From positions 1 to 9,043 of the forward strand of contig JALVCY010000477.1 in assembly GCA_027009605.1 (NCBI GenBank): a stretch of 9,043 bases of DNA, in the 5' to 3' direction. Source of the stretch: Saprospiraceae bacterium. Lineage in GTDB: Bacteria > Bacteroidota > Bacteroidia > Chitinophagales > Saprospiraceae. Made by a program: the position numbers and the translations under genes. Below the pieces are notes generated by a model, which saw only the letters and a program-made list of their open reading frames with translations, did not search any database and was not told the DNA's origin. Of the stretch, positions 6,399 through 9,043 are shown one piece after another (position 1 is the first letter of the stretch; every line of letters begins with the position of its first letter).

Positions 6399-6937
6399 TT
6401 TTTCATATTTGAGCTAGAAAGCGAGTAGGTCTTATTGATCCAACTTCTGGCACGGGACAATTTTTTTCGCGAAAGCGCTTCGGAAATACCTAGAATAGAA
6501 GAGATTTCCTTGTGGTTATATCCATCAATCACAAATAAGTTAAAAATCTCAAAATAACCTTTAGGCATCTTTTTGAGCAAGGTCAATAAAAAGCCGTCTG
6601 ACAATTGCTCCACCGGTTGGGTTTCCAAAGTTTCGTGAATATCGACAATCAATTCTTCCGTCAATTCATCCACTACTCTCTCATTGTAATTGATGCTGAT
6701 ATTGATGACAATTCTAGCGGCCCAGTTTTTAAGTGGAGCTTTGTCAGGGTCATATTGATGGATGTGCTTAAAAATTTTGACAAAGCTTTCTTGCAGTACA
6801 TCTTTGGTGAAAGAAGTATCTTTCAGGTATCTATTGGCCACTGCCCGCAGGTATGGTAATAGCTTTAGATAAAGCTCTTTTTGAGCAGTGCGCTCTTGTT
6901 TTGCGCAAGCTTGTATCAAACTATGAGCTATTTCCAT
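6395..6937 (-). CDS. ECF-type RNA polymerase sigma factor
   Basis: The 180-residue protein is an extracytoplasmic-function sigma factor of the sigma-70 family. Region 2 covers about residues 17-85: the LYLKLLPYLRAVANRYLKD helix, then TKDVLQESFVKIFKHIHQYDP (44-64, regions 2.2-2.3) and LKNWAARIVINISIN (69-83, region 2.4, -10 recognition). A 30-residue acidic linker follows. Region 4 covers about 115-170: LLKKMPKGYFEIFNLFVIDGYNH and the helix-turn-helix KEISSILGISEALSRKKLSRARSWI (143-167), which reads -35 elements. There is no region 1.1 or 3. It is the first gene of a two-gene unit; its TGA overlaps the ATG of the barrel-bearing anti-sigma-like gene by 4 bp. By analogy it is held at the inner membrane by that protein and may activate its own promoter. 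Confidence 0.93.
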   Translation of the reverse strand: MEIAHSLIQACAKQERTAQKELYLKLLPYLRAVANRYLKDTSFTKDVLQESFVKIFKHIHQYDPDKAPLKNWAARIVINISINYNERVVDELTEELIVDIHETLETQPVEQLSDGFLLTLLKKMPKGYFEIFNLFVIDGYNHKEISSILGISEALSRKKLSRARSWINKTYSLSSSNMKK

Positions 6938-6959
6938 GCTTTCAAAATAGGTTAATGGT

Positions 6960-6993
6960 CAAAAGTTAAGAATCCGAAGTTGGTCTCTACAAA
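6960..6993 (-). promoter_or_regulatory. Candidate promoter of the sigma/anti-sigma operon
   Basis: On the minus strand, TTTG (6990-6993) is followed after 21 bp by TAACTTTTG (6960-6968), which fits the phylum form TTTG-N19-21-TAnnTTTG apart from one extra T. The box ends 22 bp upstream of the sigma factor ATG. A second exact -7 match (TATTTTTG) lies farther upstream at about 7039-7046 without a correctly spaced TTTG. A sigma-specific autoregulated promoter may also exist but cannot be recognised from one site. Confidence 0.35.
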
Positions 6994-7099
6994 AAACACC
7001 ATTTTAAACTCCAACCGAATCATCACTGTCAAAAATACCAATTATTTCTATAACCACCGGCCTTTTTATGCAAAACTTGAACCGGTAAGGATATTGAAA

Positions 7100-7136
7100 A
7101 ACCGTAATGGGGCATCACAAGGATGCCCCTACGGTT
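7100..7136 (-). terminator. Intrinsic terminator of the SprB-repeat lipoprotein gene
   Basis: GGGGCATC (7109-7116) pairs with GATGCCCC (7122-7129), extended after a 2-nt bulge by AACCGTA/TACGGTT (7100-7106 with 7130-7136). On the minus strand the stem begins 18 nt after the stop codon of the lipoprotein gene and runs into TTTTTC. On the plus strand it is followed by GTTTT, so it may also work weakly in that direction. The stem sequence resembles a common dispersed intergenic repeat type. Confidence 0.65.
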
Positions 7137-7154
7137 GTTTTGTATCTGAAATCG

Positions 7155-8135
7155 TTAGAACTGGTCGTTGTCTTGTGCAATACATCCATTGGCATCTGTT
7201 ACGGTAACCGATATTGGCCCGGATGTTCCATTAGCGATGTCCACAAAACTTTCAGTACCGCTTCCAAATCCACCCCACTCATAGCTGAAAGGACTAGTGC
7301 CGGCGGTAATGACTGCATCAAAATGGATGCTCGTGGTGATGCTATTGTCTCTGACGATATTTACTTTAAAATCCGCACATCCGGCTGCAACGGTATATTC
7401 TGCACTAGCTGTACATCCATTGGCATCCGTAATGGTAAGGATGTAGGTGCCGGGGTCATTTGCTGCCGTAAACATATCCGTATTATTTGGGTCATTACTC
7501 CAAGAGTAGGAATAAGGCTGCACGCCACCGGTAGGAATGGCTACGAGTGTATTCCCTGCAGGATTTGAGCTAAATTGAAGCGTGACACTTAGGTCAGTAT
7601 TAGCACAAGGGTCAGCGACATAATTATACTCATCGGTTGCAGCACACCCGTTGGCATCTGTGATGGTAACGGAGTAGCTTCCATCTGCATTGGGTACAAT
7701 GGTGCTTTCGGTTTGTCCGGAAGACCAGCTATAGGTGTAAGGAGCGGTTCCACCGGATGTAGCAGCAACTAAAGAAGAACCATCCTGAGTAATACCGGCA
7801 TAGAAGTTTTCACAAGGGTCAATGGTGATTTCAAACGTGTCAGAAGCAGTACATCCATCTGCACTCGTAACGGTAACGGCGAAAGTGCCGGCCATATTCA
7901 AGTCCACTTGCAGACTGTCATCGGTGCTGCCGTCTGTCCATGCAAAGGTGTAAGGTGCGGTTCCGTTGGCCGGGACGGCTACTAAGTACTCATTCCCATG
8001 CACTTGAATGGTTACGGCGAAGTCGGAGCAATCTGTTTGCGGAGTGGGATCGGGGTTGTCCTTGTCACAGGCTGTGAATAATAAAGCTGTCAAGGTAAAA
8101 AGGCTAATCAAAAAAACAGATATTTTCTTTTTCAT
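7155..8135 (-). CDS. Lipoprotein with four SprB-type repeats, probably surface-exposed
   Basis: The 326-residue protein starts with a lipoprotein signal peptide: MKKK, a hydrophobic core (6-20) and LLFTAC with the lipidated cysteine at C23. The next residues, DKDNPD, resemble the Bacteroidota lipoprotein export signal (Lys plus acidic residues after +1), which suggests display on the outer face of the outer membrane. The rest is four repeats of about 70 residues (36-99, 108-168, 177-245, 253-321), each with a G.SPYTYSW-like middle and ending in TVTDANGC-type motifs as in SprB repeats of gliding adhesins. Each repeat has two cysteines (36/95, 108/164, 177/241, 253/318), probably disulfide pairs. 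There is no type IX C-terminal sorting domain; the protein ends shortly after the last repeat. The ligand is unknown, and adhesion is a family-based guess. Confidence 0.85.
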   Translation of the reverse strand: MKKKISVFLISLFTLTALLFTACDKDNPDPTPQTDCSDFAVTIQVHGNEYLVAVPANGTAPYTFAWTDGSTDDSLQVDLNMAGTFAVTVTSADGCTASDTFEITIDPCENFYAGITQDGSSLVAATSGGTAPYTYSWSSGQTESTIVPNADGSYSVTITDANGCAATDEYNYVADPCANTDLSVTLQFSSNPAGNTLVAIPTGGVQPYSYSWSNDPNNTDMFTAANDPGTYILTITDANGCTASAEYTVAAGCADFKVNIVRDNSITTSIHFDAVITAGTSPFSYEWGGFGSGTESFVDIANGTSGPISVTVTDANGCIAQDNDQF

Positions 8136-8151
8136 TGTTTTAATTTTTGTG

Positions 8152-8182
8152 GGTAACTATCTTACAGTTCTCTTTGGCCAAA
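8152..8182 (-). promoter_or_regulatory. Weak candidate promoter of the lipoprotein gene
   Basis: On the minus strand TTTG (8179-8182) is followed after 19 bp by TAGTTACC (8152-8159), which keeps only the TAnnT part of the -7 consensus. The box ends 16 bp from the ATG. Upstream lies an AT-rich stretch with a run of ten T/A pairs (8275-8284) before the tandem array begins. The support is spacing only. Confidence 0.22.
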
Positions 8183-8309
8183 GGAGTCGTGCTGAATAGT
8201 TACGCATCGGATTAATAAAAGGTGATTTCGCCTGTAGTACCCTGTGTGGGGCTTGGATGTGACAGTTCGGGTTATTTTTTTTTTAAATTTTTACAACTTT
8301 CGTTGGTAT

Positions 8310-8327
8310 TTCCAAATTTATTTGGAA
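8310..8327. repeat. Palindrome P1 (unit 1)
   Basis: TTCCAAATTTATTTGGAA is an inverted repeat with 8-bp arms and a 2-bp centre. It recurs in all four units of the tandem array, in each case followed by P2. Its core CCAAATTTATTTGG is the exact reverse complement of the P2 core, so P1 and P2 can also pair with each other over 14 bp. Confidence 0.85.
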
Positions 8328-8337
8328 CAAGGCTTTT

Positions 8338-8357
8338 CAGCCAAATAAATTTGGCTG
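8338..8357. repeat. Palindrome P2 (unit 1)
   Basis: CAGCCAAATAAATTTGGCTG is an inverted repeat with 9-bp arms and a 2-bp centre, unchanged in all four units. Its centre lies 29 bp from that of P1. The two could be paired dimer-binding operators or the arms of one long stem. Confidence 0.85.
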
Positions 8358-9043
8358 CTACCGACTCCCCCCAAGCAGTTTTCCGTGTTGGATGTAATGG
8401 CTGTTTCAACTGCCGAAGTAGCCATTGGCGAAGCAAAATGGCGCTGCGGGCAACCCCAAAAATAAGTCCATATTTGCTGGATTTGTTGGTATTTCCAAAT
8501 TTATTTGGAACAAGGCTTTTCAGCCAAATAAATTTGGCTGCTACCGACTCCCCCAAGCAGTTTTCCGTGTTGGATGTAACGGCTGTTTCAACTGCCGATG
8601 TAGCCATAGGCGAAGCAAAATGGGCCGCGGGCAACCCCAAAAATAAGTCCATATTTGCTGGATTTGCTGGTATTTCCAAATTTATTTGGAACAAGGCTTT
8701 TCAGCCAAATAAATTTGGCTGCTACCGACTCCCCCAAGCAGTTTTCCATGTTGGATGTAACGGCTGTTTCAACTGCCGTTGCAGCCATGGAGCGCAGCAA
8801 CATGGCGCCACGGGCAAAGCCTAATATAAATCCATATTTGATGGATTGGTCGGTAGTTCCAAATTTATTTGGAACATGCTTTTTCAGCCAAATAAATTTG
8901 GCTGCTACCAACTCCCCAAACAGTTTGCCAAATCCAATGTAACGGCTGTTTCAACTGCCGATGTAGCCATGGAGCGCAGCAACATGGCGCCACGGGCAAA
9001 GCCTAATATAAATCCATATTTGATGGATTAGTCGGTAGTTCCA

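Larger units (their letters stand above)
8303..9043. repeat. Tandem array of about 182-bp non-coding units (continues past window)
   Basis: Four complete units and the first bases of a fifth are present. Using the base before GGTA(T/G)TTCC as the unit start, units begin at 8304, 8487, 8668, 8851 and 9033, giving lengths of 183, 181, 183 and 182 bp. Each unit contains in order: palindrome P1 (TTCC/GGAA-ended), palindrome P2, a CTACC(G/A)ACTCCCC tract, GGCTGTTTCAACTGCC (a short interrupted stem), a GCCAT(N)...ATGGC stem, and an AT-rich CCATATTTG(C/A)TGGAT end. Length changes not divisible by three shift the frame between units, so the long open frames here are not genes. There are no spacers as in CRISPR. 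No gene is seen from 8136 to the window end. Confidence 0.95.

Noticed and set aside
7107..7568. Plus-strand open frame opposite the lipoprotein gene
   Set aside because: It is an antisense shadow of the repeated lipoprotein coding sequence and begins inside the terminator hairpin.
8222..8942. Long open frames on both strands across the 182-bp units
   Set aside because: Unit lengths of 183, 181, 183 and 182 bp shift the frame from copy to copy, and the openness comes from the repeated sequence itself; no start site or protein family supports a gene.
8303..9043. CRISPR array or integron attC array
   Set aside because: Units adjoin directly without unique spacers and are far too long for CRISPR repeats; no cas gene, integrase or cassette gene is present.

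Overview
The window looks like chromosomal DNA from a member of the Bacteroidota. The evidence is an ECF sigma factor followed by an anti-sigma-like protein ending in an outer-membrane beta-barrel, a lipoprotein built of SprB-type repeats, gene starts without clear Shine-Dalgarno motifs, matches to the phylum's promoter form (TAnnTTTG near -7), and intergenic CGCAGAT and ACTCACC repeats. Class or genus cannot be fixed from sequence alone; an environmental, Saprospiria- or Chitinophagia-like bacterium is a guess.

Layout. 1-394 is the 3' end of mtnA (methionine salvage). 487-1701 is a GT-B glycosyltransferase on the same strand. It converges with mnmH (2946-1933, minus), a tRNA 2-selenouridine synthase; the gap between them is filled by two repeat types (CGCAGAT doublets and a heptamer array). 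3958-3296 (minus) is a small transaldolase whose diagnostic residues favour transaldolase over fructose-6-phosphate aldolase. 3959-4736 is a 778-bp gene-free region packed with inverted and direct repeats.

6937-4737 (minus) is a two-gene operon with a 4-bp ATGA overlap: an ECF sigma factor and a 553-residue protein with a cytosolic N-terminus, one inner-membrane helix, a roughly 260-residue disordered periplasmic linker and a C-terminal eight-strand outer-membrane barrel. This is the architecture of a dual-membrane-spanning anti-sigma factor, which would carry a signal from the outer membrane to a cytoplasmic sigma factor in one polypeptide. 8135-7155 (minus) is a probably surface-exposed lipoprotein of four SprB-like repeats, followed by a good intrinsic terminator.

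From about 8303 to the window end runs a non-coding tandem array of about 182-bp units (four full copies and the start of a fifth). Each unit carries two adjacent palindromes whose cores are reverse complements of each other, plus a stem showing one compensatory base-pair change. The array lies upstream of the lipoprotein gene and is cut by the window edge. The housekeeping genes (mtnA, mnmH, transaldolase) have no evident functional link to each other; the sigma/anti-sigma pair and the repeat array are the points of interest.
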